64,000 bases of DNA from Tagetes erecta (Eukaryota; Streptophyta; Magnoliopsida; Asterales; Asteraceae). The notes beneath the pieces were generated by a model that saw nothing but the letters and a program-made list of their open reading frames with translations, was not told where the DNA came from and did not search any database. How positions within the stretch are numbered: position 1 is the stretch's first letter; every line of letters starts with the position of its first letter. The position numbers and the translations under genes are program-made. Where the stretch lies: NCBI GenBank assembly GCA_030867185.1, contig CM061492.1:43035584-43099583 (forward strand), written 5' to 3'. Shown here in pieces: positions 25,597-37,256 of the stretch.

Positions 25597-28255
25597 TGTC
25601 ACACCCCGACCGATGGCGGAAACGTCGGGGCGGATGCTAGTGAGTAGATTGCTCGTAGCTCATGGTACTAAAATGATTAAATAATATTAAATCCAATATT
25701 CAGTTAACAAGTACATTAATCACAGAGACAATTAATCAAAACATAATAGATAACTTTTTATTAAACTAGGTCCATGGATCCTATGTGAGAAGCATCTTGA
25801 GATATTCGACTACGCTGTAACACCTGAAATCATGTGAAAATAGTATTTGTCAGCTAACGAATTAGCTGGTGAGTAAACACAGGTTTGCATACATACGTAT
25901 ATATATATATATATAATGATTTAAAATGATTGAAATGATTAAAATGAATAAAATGATTCAATTCCATGTCATGCTAATACCTATCATGCAAAAAGTGTAT
26001 CACATCCGATAAATCGAGTGCACAATCAAACCTAGATGACTGCAGCCACTTAATCACACAGATTAAGCCGTAATGAGCAAAAGCATATGTCGGTTACAAT
26101 CACCACGCGTGTATGTAAATGGGGTGGGCTTGTCAGGCCAAATAGTACTATTATTGATAACCGTTGGTTTGAATAAATTAATGATTGTGCTAGAATAAAT
26201 GTTTATCAACCTATGAAACACATAATTGCAAGTAATAACACACATGAATTGAATTGAATTGAATATGATGAACCAAATGAATAAACCGAATAAAATGAAT
26301 AAAAATGATAAAACATGATTTAATAGATAACATGATTTCACCCCAAAGAATAAAACGAGAAAAGGGGCTATGAATACTCACTTGGATTGCTAACAAGCAA
26401 GCGATGTTGACTAATTATGCAACTTGAACCAGGGAACCGAGAGGTCTCCATGAAAGTCAATCTAAAGAATGATGTCTTTAGTTAAAATAAAGAACTTAGG
26501 GTTTTCTAAGGATGATTCGGAAATTTAGGTTTTTATCAAAAATTTGGGGTTTTCGATATAAGAATAAATTAGTTATATTAAGTATTAAATGATGATTTGA
26601 AATACATTATCCAAAAATAATTCATTTGAATAAAACTAGTTATATCGTATTGTAACAATTAATAAATGAATAAATATTATAACATATATAATGATTTAAC
26701 TTAATTCATTTTAAAACCATGTAATTATAACTAAATGCATAGAATACTTATAGTCTTTTTGAGAATTTAAAAATGTTATCTAATAACTAAACGTAACAAC
26801 CCAAATAATATTTAATTAAATATAAGGTAGATCAAATGTCATTTCTTTGTTTATTATAAGTGTTATTTATAAAACATATAACAAGGTTAATAAAAACTTA
26901 TTACTATTATATATTTTTTTAAAATGCTATATTAATCGATTTATAGTATTATGGAGATTAGAATCAGTTGCAAATTGATTAAATCGTGAAAAATCGTAAA
27001 CAAATTGGGTTTGCTCGGATTCAAACCCGAGTCCCCATCCTAAAACTTGCGTGATTTAACAACTATACAAGGTTAGTTTCTTGAACATTAATCCAAATGA
27101 AATAACTAAAATACTTTTATGTTTGAATACCCCAAATCTGATTATAAACCCTAATTTCACGATCGAAGGAGACGAATCTGTAACAAAATCAAACCTAGGG
27201 CTATTGTTCACCATGTAATTACGAGTATAAGGGTATAACTAATTACCTTAATTGATGCTGAATCGGAAAGGAACTAGTTCAAGACAAGGTCGATGCTATT
27301 GGGGATCGATACCAGAAATTTCACGTGTTTGGAATGAATCAGAGGGTATGGATAGATAAAACGAATGGTATGGTTGCTTTGCTCAAGTTAAATAAGTTTA
27401 ATTTGATCTTTAAATATTCGAACGAACATAGAGTTGATTTCGGAGATGATTGGCATCAAATTTAGATAATTTCTGTGATTGGTGTTTGATCAATGGTTGT
27501 TATGACTCGAAACTATTACGGAAAAGATGCAGATAACGAAATCGATTTAAACACGAGATTTCCGGGATATATTTTGATTTTTTGCCGAGATTTGCGATCG
27601 GTTAAACAACAATTAGATGGGTTTAGCGATTAAGACGTAATTGAAGTTGGTCTAGCGTTCGAAACTGGTAAAATGACGTATTAGAGCGGTTTAGTTGATT
27701 TAAAACTCCCTTATTTTGAGTTACAAGGTGCACCGGAGCTCGCTGCCGGAGTTGCCGGAGGAGCTGCCGGACTTACGAGGGTCACAGGGTGGAGTTTGGG
27801 ATTGTTTAATAAATTTGCACTAAGGTCCCTGAGATTTGATATTGTTATTATTTATACTTAAAACTTGTTAAAATTAGTTTCAAAGCTGACATTTTCAACC
27901 CAAAGTTAAATTTAACTTTAACTTAACCAACTAAACTAGTCTAGTTAACTTTATAACTTTTATAAACTTTATAGATTTAGAGTTTATATAATTACAATGC
28001 TATTTGATGCCAAGTCCATGTCTCTTGGTATTAAACGTGGATTTATCTATAACCTCCTTTTTTTTAAGTTACAAATTTATTAATTTATAATTAATCATTA
28101 TAAATAACGATTAAATAATTTAAATAACAACTCATGGGTTTTAACTTTTAACTTAGTTTATGTCCTTGGTGACAAGAATAACATGTATAATTTGAATGGT
28201 TTGGTTTGAATTTAAGTCGGATTTGGCTCAAATTTCATTCGGGGCAAATGTTACA
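25597..28255 (-). repeat. LTR of the LARD-like element (5' LTR in its sense)
   Basis: 2659 bp, same ends as its partner at 20639, with one extra AT unit near 25900-25916. The transcription start of the element should lie here on the minus strand; no single convincing TATA box stands out among the many AT-rich stretches. Confidence 0.93.
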
Positions 28256-28277
28256 TCAGCTATATAAATCTGTGACA

Positions 28278-29731
28278 AGTGGTATCAAACCCAACGATTC
28301 AAGAAGCTGGCGACCGACGAAGGCAAAGCAATTGCTACCGAAGAGAACCGTGTACGGGGAGATTCTCGTAAACCAAAGAAGGATCGTCACTTGTCCAAAT
28401 GCCTTGGAAAAACGGCTTGGTGGTTTGGAAACTAGACTTACCGACGTGGGGATGCAAGTAGAAATTTGCATCCAACGATTGGATGCTTTAGAAGTAGATT
28501 TCACATACCTTCGAGTAGGGTTGAAGGCTGTTGTTGAACTGTCACGAGAAGAAATGAAGATGTTGATCAGAATCGATCAAGGATGCAATCAGGGATGCTA
28601 ACACCAAGCTACGAAGGGAAATAGACAAGTAATCTAGGGACATGCATCATAACTTGATTGGGTTGGAGACCCGTGTCAATGATTGCAGCAAAGCATTGGT
28701 AAGACTACCGGAGGTAATGTCGTAAACAATGAACCAAGAGTGGAAATTCCCAAACCATCATTGTTCGTGGGGAAATGGGAAGCACGAGCCGTTGATGATT
28801 TTATTTGGGAAATGGAGCAATACTAGGTCGGGGACCAAGTACTTGATGATGTTATCAAGGTCAAGACAATCATGATGTATTAGAAGGACACGACTACATT
28901 ATGGTGGAGGCGTTAGACCAAGGACATTGAGCGAGGTACGTGCGCCATCAAAACTTAGGTTGAATGCATTCAACAGCTCAACGACAATTTTATTCGGTAA
29001 ATGCTGAACATGAAGCGAGTCTTCTTCATAAACTCAAGCAAACCGGGACCATCAAGGATTATGTTAAAGAGTTTACAACACTTATCCTTGAGATCCTAGA
29101 TTTATCGAATAAAGACTCCCTCTTTTACTTCCTCTATGGCCTACAACTATGGGAAAATATTGAGTTGGAGCGTCGAAGTGTTCAAGATCATACTTCAGCT
29201 ATTGCAATAGCTGAAAGCCTAATCGATCGGAAGGAAAAGAGACCCTATAAGCCTATGGTTGAGGAGGATGGTGACGAGAATAGTGGGGGAGCAAAGCCAA
29301 TTCATGTTCGAAAGGTGGAAATAAGGAGACCACAAAGGCATGATACTGATTAGGGACGTGGCCAAGAGGCTTGGCTTAAGGACAAGCACCATGGACGGGG
29401 TGCTAAAAGCCGCAAACGGTGATGCCAAACCGATTGAAGGGATTTCATGGGGTGTCAAGACCAAGATCGGGACATGGAAAGGTAAATTGATTTCTCAGTC
29501 GTTCCACTATGCGACTATAGAATTTTGCTCAGAATGGAGTTCTTTCAAAGATCAGAAGTCGTTCCAGCAACATATCTTAACACCTTGCACGTCATCAAGG
29601 GTAATGAAGTACACTCTGCTTCGATGGAGTCAAAACATCGAGGTGGAGCATTATCCGTCTTGCAACTAAAGAGGACAATTTGAGGGTCACTCAAGCATGA
29701 CGAGGATGTCATGGGTTTAGTTGGGGGAGAA
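28278..29731 (+). pseudogene. Gypsy-type gag-protease remnant
   Basis: The internal region of the older host element. The primer site TGGTATCA is at 28280-28287. Frames broken by several stops and shifts encode in order: a coiled-coil N-terminus (LEKRLGGLETRLTDVGMQ, about 28405-28460), the start of the retrotransposon gag fold (FVGKWEARAVDDFIWEMEQY, stop at 28825), LWWRR (28899-28913), the main gag core (ASLLHKLKQTGTIKDYVKEF onward, 28998-29240), and a protease-like region (DVAKRLGLRTSTMDGVLKAA, 29346 on). No reverse transcriptase, RNase H or integrase follows; the polypurine tract TTGGGGGAGA (29721-29730) comes straight after. It is dead and either internally deleted or descended from a gag-only non-autonomous element. 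Confidence 0.8.
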
Positions 29732-31109
29732 TGTCACGACCCACCTAAAACCATATCAAAAGTCTTGGAATCCGTAAGGTTCGAACACGTATAGGACCAT
29801 CTTGGGTTTCTCGGAAGAATTCAGACCATCTTACATCCTTTGGTACCGACATAGCACATCTAAGGGGACTTAAATAGCCCACACAAGTCTAAGAAGCTGC
29901 CGGAACAAGCTGGAAAACACTGCACTAAGGTGCTTTACAAGTGCAGCCTTTGAAAGTTCTAGAATGTGCAAGAATGAGGTTGCAACATACCTGGAAATTA
30001 AGCCCTTCAAAGACCCACGAAAACCAGCTGTCGAATGTTCTAGATCAGCCCTCGAGAGATCTTGAAAGGACCTTGATGGCCAGATATTTTGAAGGATCAA
30101 TCTAGAGACGTGATCAAGATATTTCAACTAGAAATATCTAGATACTAACATGTATAAACAATATTTAGAGTAGTCTAGATGATAAACCATCTAGATGACC
30201 TCCAAGTAGTATAAATAGGTGTAGTTAGGCACATTTGTAGATCATCAACACTATATCACGCTTCCAAACACCACCACACTCACAAGCTCTTATCTTGTAG
30301 ATTTATACTTGTAACTTTCTCTTGAAGCATTACAATATATATAGTTTATAAAGCTTGAAACTTCCACTCGTGTTGTCAAGAATCGTTACTTTCAAATAGG
30401 GGTGTACACGGTTCGGTTTCAACCGTGAAACCGCCCAAACCGGTCATCGGTTTGGTTTCGCAGTCGGTTTATGTTTATACAAAAAACCGTTAGTAAAAAA
30501 CCGGACCGGACCGTGCGTGCACGTGTGTGTGTATATATATATATATTAGATCTTATATATGAGCTCTTGTAACTAAAGTATTAAAACATATATTAGTTTG
30601 TTGGTGCTAAAATAGGTCATAAATAGCATATCGATCATATATATATAATATCATTATATCTATCATTATATTGTTACCACATATGTAATTTTGCAATATT
30701 CAGATATATAATCAATTTTCAATACCGGTATTTTTGAAAGTTTATAACATTTTAACAAGATTATAGGATGTTTTTGGACCTCTTAAACTTGGATTATAAA
30801 GTTCAAACCGCAAAACCAAATTGGACCAAACCGCTCGTATGGTTCGGCAGATTTTGATGGAGTCTTGCTTGGATACTGGAGAGATCCATAGATCTGGATA
30901 GGGTCCCCGGAATAGTACGCGCGCTAGCGCGCTACGGTGGTTTAGGTTTTTAATGGTAAAACCCGCAAGTGACGGTTTGGTTACGGTTTTATCCAAAAAC
31001 CGTAAAAATCGGACCGCGTACACCCCTACTTTCAAAGAGTCAAGGCTGAACTTAGAACACATCTACGTGCCGCACATAAGTCAGATAAAAAATAAATAAC
31101 TCCGTGAAA
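29732..31109 (+). mobile_element. Right LTR of the older Gypsy-like element
   Basis: Starts TGTCACGACCCACC directly after the polypurine tract. Its end is near 31083-31109, by comparison with the left LTR remnant before the primer site. A 631-bp MITE with 9-bp duplication is inserted at 30397-31027, so the original LTR was roughly 740 bp. TATA-like TATAAATAG at 30210-30218 with downstream CACACTCACAAGCTCTT fits an LTR promoter on the plus strand. The outer target duplication cannot be checked because the left LTR is truncated. Confidence 0.7.
30397..31027. mobile_element. Mutator-like MITE in the Gypsy LTR
   Basis: Ends AGGGGTGTACACGGTTCGG (left) and CGGACCGCGTACACCCCT (right) form imperfect terminal inverted repeats. 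A 9-bp duplication ACTTTCAAA (30388-30396 and 31028-31036) flanks it, and removing element plus one duplication restores LTR colinearity with 20526-20638. Non-coding; includes a GT/AT microsatellite near 30523-30545. A 106-codon minus-strand ORF (30742-31062) is fortuitous. Confidence 0.8.
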
Positions 31110-31429
31110 TTAGGTTGTTTTATCATATGTTTCAGGTTTGTTTTGGAATTTGGACTACTAATTTAAAGGCATAAATGGGTCTAAAAAGCCCAAACCATAA
31201 AACCAAACCCAAAACGTTACTAATGGTTTGGTTAGGTGTGGTTTCAAACTTCAACAATCCGACTTCGGTTTACATTATATTAAAACTATTATGAACGGTT
31301 TGACTTAAAAACCGTGAACTCGTTATGAACCAGGGGTTTTCCCAATCCTTGGTAGTATTATCACTTTTTAAAGCTCCAATGGTAGTATTATCAGAACCGG
31401 ATCTCTGCCAATAAAGACCTTATTAGACG
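31110..31429. other. Intergenic spacer with repeat debris
   Basis: Contains 'GGTTTGGTTAGGTGTGGTTTC' and 'AAAACCGTGAAC' words, probably from another copy of the GGGGTGTACACGGTTCGG repeat family. No gene is supported. Confidence 0.35.
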
Positions 31430-31890
31430 TGGTATCGTCGTAATTAATCCCATTGGTTCAATTGTGAAATCTTGGCTAAAGACCCTAAGCACCTTCTTAT
31501 ATCATGCTCTTATGTAGTGGAGTTATGAAACAAAATCTTCTATAGATAAACATCCCTTGACCTTCAAATTACACAAACATCCAAATGGTCTTGGATTATG
31601 TTGATGCGCTCTCTAGATTGAAGACTTAAAAAAAGCTTATCATGGCTATTGTTTTCTCTTACTTTTGGTTCATTTGGAAGAGAAGAAACAATAAAGATTT
31701 CAACAATAAAACGATCCCGGTTTGTCACCTAGTGGATATAGATCGAGGCTAAAAAACATCGTCTGGGATAGATAGAGCACTTTAACCTTCGAGATGTAAT
31801 TGTAAAATTTCTGTTTTCTTTTCTGCTTTCATATAGCTTGTTTATTTTTTTAATAATATCCGTTGTTCCAAAAAAAAAGAACAACCTTAG
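31430..31890 (+). pseudogene. Degraded 3' end of an L1-like LINE
   Basis: Broken plus-strand frames give WFIWKRRNNKDFNNK (31656-31711), the W..WK.RN..F pattern found at the C-terminus of plant L1 ORF2 proteins, followed by untranslated sequence ending in an A tract (AAAAAAAAAGAAC, about 31869-31881). Stops occur throughout. Assignment rests on this short pattern only. Confidence 0.45.
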
Positions 31891-32591
31891 TTGCATTTGG
31901 GAATGAGTGAAAATATGATGTTAAGTGTTGACTAGGTCTGCATGCTAAAAATGTGTGTTTTAGCGTTGTGGATAGTCTAACTATCCATAGTCGGCCATGA
32001 GGGTGTGCACCGTGTGCGATCGCACAGGGCACTCGCCTAACGGGGGCATCAATTTTTTTAAAAAAAAATTTATATTATATAATTTTTTTTTATAAAACTT
32101 ATATGTAGGCTAGAGGATGTGCACCAAAGGCAAAAACCCACTACTTTCAAGTTTCAAAAGCCCACTTTTTTCACCAAAAACCCGTATGACCACAGCAAGT
32201 CCACAAGTCCACAGGACCACAACCCACCTGCTTTATTGTTTTTGTCGATGTTGTAAAGCTAAACGGCAGCAGGCCAGCATCAACTAAGCACTACCAAATA
32301 GCGACTTAGTGCGTTGGTGCTCGGGTAGGAGGGTCCTTTTTTTCTGGCCCGCACAAGGCACTAAAATCCTCAGGACCGACTCTGTAACTATCACTACTAG
32401 GTCATGAATCATGATAACATTCAAAATAAGGGTTATCAATGAGTTGTGACAAATAGATCAAGCTGAGTTGGATTATGGTGTACTCAGACTTACTCAATTA
32501 AAAATAAAGCTAATAATATGATTAATTTTGTTATTTTTAACACAAGGATACAAGACTAATGTATCATTAGCTATAATCATTCGATGTATTT
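31891..32591. other. Intergenic DNA with repeat debris
   Basis: No coding signal. 'CGATCGCACAGGGCACTCGCC' near 32019 and 'CCCGCACAAGGCACT' near 32348 resemble the ends of widespread non-autonomous transposons, but no target duplication was found. Confidence 0.35.
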
Positions 32592-32600
32592 TAATATATA

Positions 32601-32923
32601 GGGTTATTGGATTTTAATAATCCGAATTTTAGTGTATTGGCCGATATTAATCCCAACTTAAGAAATTTTCTATAGCAGTCCCAACTTGTAAATTATTTTC
32701 CTCTACCGAGCCTTTTCTAACGAATCATTTTTGTGTCTCAAAAAAACTTCCAGACCAGTTTTGTGTCTCATAAAAACCTTACCCGACCATTTTTGTGTCA
32801 CACTTTCAAAAGGATCGATGTAGGAAAATAATTTACAAGTTGGGACTGCCACAAGAAATTTATTAAGTTAAGATTAATATCCGTCAATACACTAAAGTTC
32901 GGATTATTAAAATCCAATAACTC
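32601..32923. mobile_element. Mutator-like foldback MITE
   Basis: Long inverted repeats: the left arm GGGTTATTGGATTTTAATAA... and the right arm ending TTATTAAAATCCAATAACTC. Flanks TTTAATATA (32592-32600) and TTTAATATT (32924-32932) match in 8 of 9 positions. It shares the terminal GGGTTATTGGATTT with the element at 13631 but has a different interior, so it is a relative and not a close copy. Confidence 0.72.
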
Positions 32924-32932
32924 TTTAATATT

Positions 32933-34219
32933 TAGGGTTTTCATTGTAAAGTGTCAAAATAGTTATGTCTCGTACGTTTGGATAATATGTCTTTACAATT
33001 TATATAAAATATTATTTGTGTTTTAACATAATCAATATAACGAACGAACCACGACCCAAGTTGATTTCGGCTTGGGTCTGGCACTCAGCTTCTTAAGAAC
33101 ACGTCAGTTTTGAACAAGCTTTTTTAATAAACCACAAGTTTTTTGAAGTGTTGTATTTAATTTAATCCAGGAGCGAGGTAACGAGCGAGCAATGAGCCGA
33201 GTTGACTTCTATTCGGGTTAAGCTCGTTTACAAAGTTTGATTTCAAGCAAGTTATTTTCAAATGAGCCTTAATTTTTTATGATAGCAAATATATCTCACA
33301 CTATTAAAAAAAGGGTGGATGACCTGCACGTTAAAGCACGATAATGCTACATGCATTAGTTTCATTCTGTCTCATAAATTTTATATTATATTATGAGATG
33401 AGATAGACAGCTTTTTGTTCGATTATGATCGCACCATTGACTTGGGTTATATTTAAGTATAAGATAAAAGATAAGATACTTAACTTAATCATTTTAAATA
33501 AAATACCTTTTATTTAATATACACCGACAACGTTGTGTTTGTGACCTCATTACATTTGCTACGATGATAACACTAACATATGGTGTTCTCGAGTGACATT
33601 ACACATTTTTTGCTTTGTTACATATGTTACGTTCAGAACATTAAAGTGGTTAAGTATTGATTAAAAATACTATAATGTCTGGTTGCGGTGTAAAGTTGTA
33701 AAGTAATTTAAATAAAAAAGTTGAAGTGTTAAAAAAAATATGGTTGAAGTTATTTATCAAGTAGAAATAAATGAGGTTTAAAGTTTTCGGTTACCATAAG
33801 TTATAGGTTACTATATCAATTACAAAAAGACAAAGATTGAATGTGTAAAACATGTCAAGTTAAGAGGTCAAATGAAAATAACAACCAATAACCAATGCCT
33901 CCATGAACGTTGGTTTTCAATACACTATATATAAGAGTGGGTAGAGTGGACGAGTGGTGGGTGCGCCGAGGAGGTGGGGAGAGTGAAAGGTGATCGACTG
34001 ATCGGTTGTGAGAAGGGTGAGCTGCTCACCACCACACATCTAGCGAGAGACAAAGAGAAACCTTAAAGAGAATGAGAGAGCTGGCAGGTATATGGATGTT
34101 GCTGTAATACCATTCTAATAATTATAGAGTGATGGCTGGGATTCGAGATGGACTCTATTTTCCTGATGTAAATATAAAATATCGAAGCTCAATAATTTTA
34201 AATATAAAATAACCATTTT
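32933..34219. other. Intergenic DNA with degenerate repeat fragments
   Basis: Contains a partial GAGCC/TTACAAAGTTTG-type fragment (33030-33270) of the 'GTAAACGAGCC' repeat family. AT-rich elsewhere. No gene is supported. Confidence 0.4.
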
Positions 34220-34480
34220 TAAAGGTATATTGGTTTTAATAGTCTCAATTACCATATTTTGACTTCTACCGGGCCAACTATTAAATTGGTGTTGGTACCG
34301 GTCTCAATTTTTATCACTTTGGCAACCAACAAACTGCCGTTAACTTTTTTTTAACGACATTAAGTTTTCTTAAATTTCCAAAACAACGTTGTAGGGCTTT
34401 TGATCGGAAGGAGAATACAAGCCGATTGATGTAAAAGTTACCTCAAAACAACACTCCAAACGATGAAATGATGCTTTAAT
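34220..34480. repeat. Half copy of the foldback family seen at 45879
   Basis: The segment 'AATACAAGCCGATTGATGTAAAAGTTACCTC' region (34407-34444), 'TGCCGTTAACTTTTTTTTAACG' (34337) and 'TCGGAAGGAGAATAC' (34404) correspond to interior words of the element at 45879-46411. The second arm is missing, so this looks like a deleted copy. Confidence 0.5.
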
Positions 34481-35477
34481 CAGGTATTTAAATAATTATT
34501 ATTTTCGTACAAGAAAAGGTTTACATATAGTATCCATAAACTTCATGATAAAATACATATCAACATCAACTATCCGTCATGTTGTTATTTTAATGAAGAT
34601 TAACCAAGATATTTTATATAGCATAGAAAAGGACCATAATGGATATTGTTTAAAAACTATCATAGATCACGTCTTGATAGATGCATCTTAACAACCTTTA
34701 AAATCAAACTCTCGAGACATTCTTTAAAGCCCCACCTACCTAAAAGCCTAAACTTTTTTGAACCCCACTAAAACATATACTTATAATCTAAAAATTAAGA
34801 TCGTAAAATTCAACAATGCAGTTTTAATATCGTAAGAATAATATTATCAGTTAAAGCAAGTTTATATTTTCGTATGACTTTGCATAATCAAAAGATTTTA
34901 TATAAGACCTAACCCTAGATAAATAATGGCATCACCTAACCTATTATACTTTTTTAAACACTTTGTTTATCTTAAATATCATCATCTTTTTGGAAACAAT
35001 CAATGACACAAAAACAACTATTCTTGAAGCAGTCAAGTTAACTAGATAGAATTATCGTTGGGGATACCCATATTGCACTTGATAGAATTTTGAGTTAACT
35101 AGATTGTTTACCCGCACTCGAGCACGATTTAATGTGATTGTGATATCTTGACCCACGCGATGCGACACGTTTATGACTGTGTTACACGTGTTACGCTTGT
35201 GATATTAACATGATTAAGCATAAATACGAAAAGAGTATTACGTCTCACGCGCTGATGTGTAAACATGACGTGAAAATTTTTATATAACGCCGGTCTCTGA
35301 CGTGTATGTTACGATCTATAAGTTAGTATGCGATAGTTTAGAGTAAAAAACAAAAAAAACATTGATGTGTGACAATGAAGCTAATGTGACGTCACAATCT
35401 AATAACTTAGAAAAACTCATTTATTTAAGCTTGCAGCCTAATAATTTTAAAAACGTCATTTTATTAGGCATAAAACA
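34481..35477. other. Intergenic DNA, no gene supported
   Basis: AT-rich, without long ORFs or delimited repeats. Confidence 0.45.
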
Positions 35478-35479
35478 TA

Positions 35480-35666
35480 CTCTCTCCGTCTCATTACAAG
35501 TGTCCATATTGTCTTTTTTAATTATCACATTCAAAGTGTCCACTTTTAAAATTTATTGGTAAATTTCCAAATTTACCCTTAATAATATAAAACAAACAAT
35601 GTGATGAACCCACTTTTAAAACTTTGTGTTTTTCAAACTAAGACACTTCTAATGGGACGGGTGGAG
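35480..35666. mobile_element. Stowaway (Tc1/mariner) MITE
   Basis: 187 bp with ends CTCTCTCCGTCTCATTACAAG and, reverse-complemented, CTCCACCCGTCCCATTAGAAG, flanked by TA on each side. This is the plant Stowaway signature (CTCCCTCCGTCCCA). Non-coding interior. Confidence 0.88.
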
Positions 35667-35668
35667 TA

Positions 35669-36989
35669 TAAGAAATAATGAAATACGAAGAGGAAAATAA
35701 GTAAAAATGCCTAAAAATAAAGGAATTGGGAATTAAACCTACAACCTTGCAAATATTCAACTCACAAAGAGACACGGCCTACCCAACCAAATTAACAAAA
35801 AGTGCAATTGGCCTTCTGGACCAATGACATGACGGTGGTAGATAAGAGTTTAAGATCCAAAGATCTCAAGTTCAAGTCTTGAATAAGTCAGATCTGAAGC
35901 GTCAAAATCAATATACACAGTTGACATCCCGTTTCAGAAGACTCACTCGAGTATTTGGAATAGTTTATATAAACGCCGTTAGAAAGGTGGATTTAACACA
36001 ATGTTTTATGGAAAAAAAAGAAAAGAATTTCAACCGACGAATTATGTGTTGTCATGATACATAATTGGTAAAAATGACTAAGCATAATGTTTATACGCAA
36101 TAAGTAATAAACAAAATGATGATAAGCACTTACTTAGAAAGAAAAAAATTATAAATAATTACCAGATATCATCTAAAGTTGTATATATTCTTTTCTCTTT
36201 AAACACATCTAATTATGACATGATTTAATGATGTTTTGAACTTTTATATGTAACCATGAAAATATCTCAAAACAAAACCAAAAATAGAGAAATATCACAT
36301 GTGAAAGCCAAATCTACCAATATTTTATATTACTTCCAAATTTATAACATAGCACCTTTTGTTTTTAATTTTTATTTAAAACAACTAGATATATTGTTAG
36401 GCCGCACGATATGATGCTTCGTCGTGTGGTTTTTTTTGTTCTTGGTGAATCTGTGTTGTGTGCAACATTGATGAGTTTGTAGTGTTTATTGTTGGATTCA
36501 TAGTTATCGTAGGTGACTTTGTAGTCATTTGCTACATGCATGCATAATGGACATATGTAACTAATGAAGATAACCATTAGTTACAAATGATGCATAGTCT
36601 TGCAGTCATTTGCTACATATATAGTAACCATAGTTGTCCCTGGACACAGCCATACACATTGTGAGTCGATCATCACTATTTTTGTTTTCTGTTGTTTTAG
36701 GTGGCGTTGGCAGTTGTTTTTTTACCATTGTCTGGAGTGTCCTCAAGAGCTTGGCCCAATGGTTTTACAAATATTGGCGCTGTGCTTTTACCATCATCTG
36801 TCAAAAGATTATACATACTTGTAGGGTGATACGACCTTTGATTGAGAGATTATTTTCTTCAATTTGCTTAAACGATGTGAAATTTTCTCTATCAAAAGTT
36901 CATATTTATCAAACTTGAAACCACAATTGTCGAGGGGTTCCCCTAAAAAAAACTCACGCTAAGTGTAAGAAGTGGGGATTACAACCATC
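35669..36989. other. Intergenic DNA with tRNA-like fragments
   Basis: Two stretches carry pol III-box-like sequence: minus strand about 35730-35800 (B-box-like GGTTTAATTCC) and plus strand about 35833-35878 (TGGTAGATAAGAG, then AGTTCAAGTCT). Neither folds into a full tRNA. ORFs at 36600-36918 have no recognisable domain. Nothing else is supported. Confidence 0.4.
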
Positions 36990-36992
36990 TAA

Positions 36993-37253
36993 GGGGTTGA
37001 TTGTTTCATCTCTTATTGATTCAGTTCAATGCTAAACCATTCAGCATTCAAAGCGTTTGGTTCATTAAAAAAGAGTTTTTTAATGGTTCAGTTCAGTGTT
37101 GAATGGTTAAGTGACAGAGAGATGCTGAATGGAACTAAGTGGAGAATATACCAACTTTACCCTCATCTATACTTCTACCCCAACCTCCTCCCATTCGATA
37201 GAGCATCTTAATGGTTTAACACTTAATGATTCAGATTTTGTCAAAAAAAACCC
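36993..37253. mobile_element. Harbinger/Tourist-like MITE
   Basis: 261 bp starting GGGGTTGATTGTTTCATCTC and ending AAAAAAAACCC, flanked by TAA (36990-36992 and 37254-37256), the TWA target of PIF/Harbinger elements. Words such as AATGGTTCAGTTCAGTG are shared with the copy at 51026. Confidence 0.72.
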
Positions 37254-37256
37254 TAA

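Larger units (their letters stand above)
20639..28255 (-). mobile_element. Complete non-coding LTR retroelement (LARD-like), very young
   Basis: A 7617-bp element with two long direct LTRs (20639-23295 and 25597-28255), TG...CA ends, and a perfect 5-bp target duplication TCAGC (20634-20638 and 28256-28260). The primer-binding site and polypurine tract show that its sense strand is minus. The internal part (23296-25596, 2.3 kb) has no ORF longer than about 65 codons and no gag, protease, reverse transcriptase or integrase motif. LTRs longer than the internal domain and no coding capacity fit a LARD-type element mobilised in trans. As far as I can compare by eye, the LTRs differ by a single AT unit. 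It sits in an older Gypsy LTR, 715 bp upstream of the CAAX protease start codon. Confidence 0.93.

Noticed and set aside
20639..28255. Segmental tandem duplication rather than a transposon
   Set aside because: The repeated 2.66-kb units start TG and end CA, have a primer site and polypurine tract at the inner borders, and a 5-bp target duplication outside, which together identify LTRs.
28256..28504. An 82-codon minus-strand ORF
   Set aside because: It mirrors the gag coiled-coil region of the plus strand and crosses the LTR junction; it is a shadow frame.
36600..36918. Overlapping 74- and 94-codon ORFs with hydrophobic stretches
   Set aside because: No homology that I recognise, no splice context linking them to further exons, and no codon bias; too weak to call a gene.
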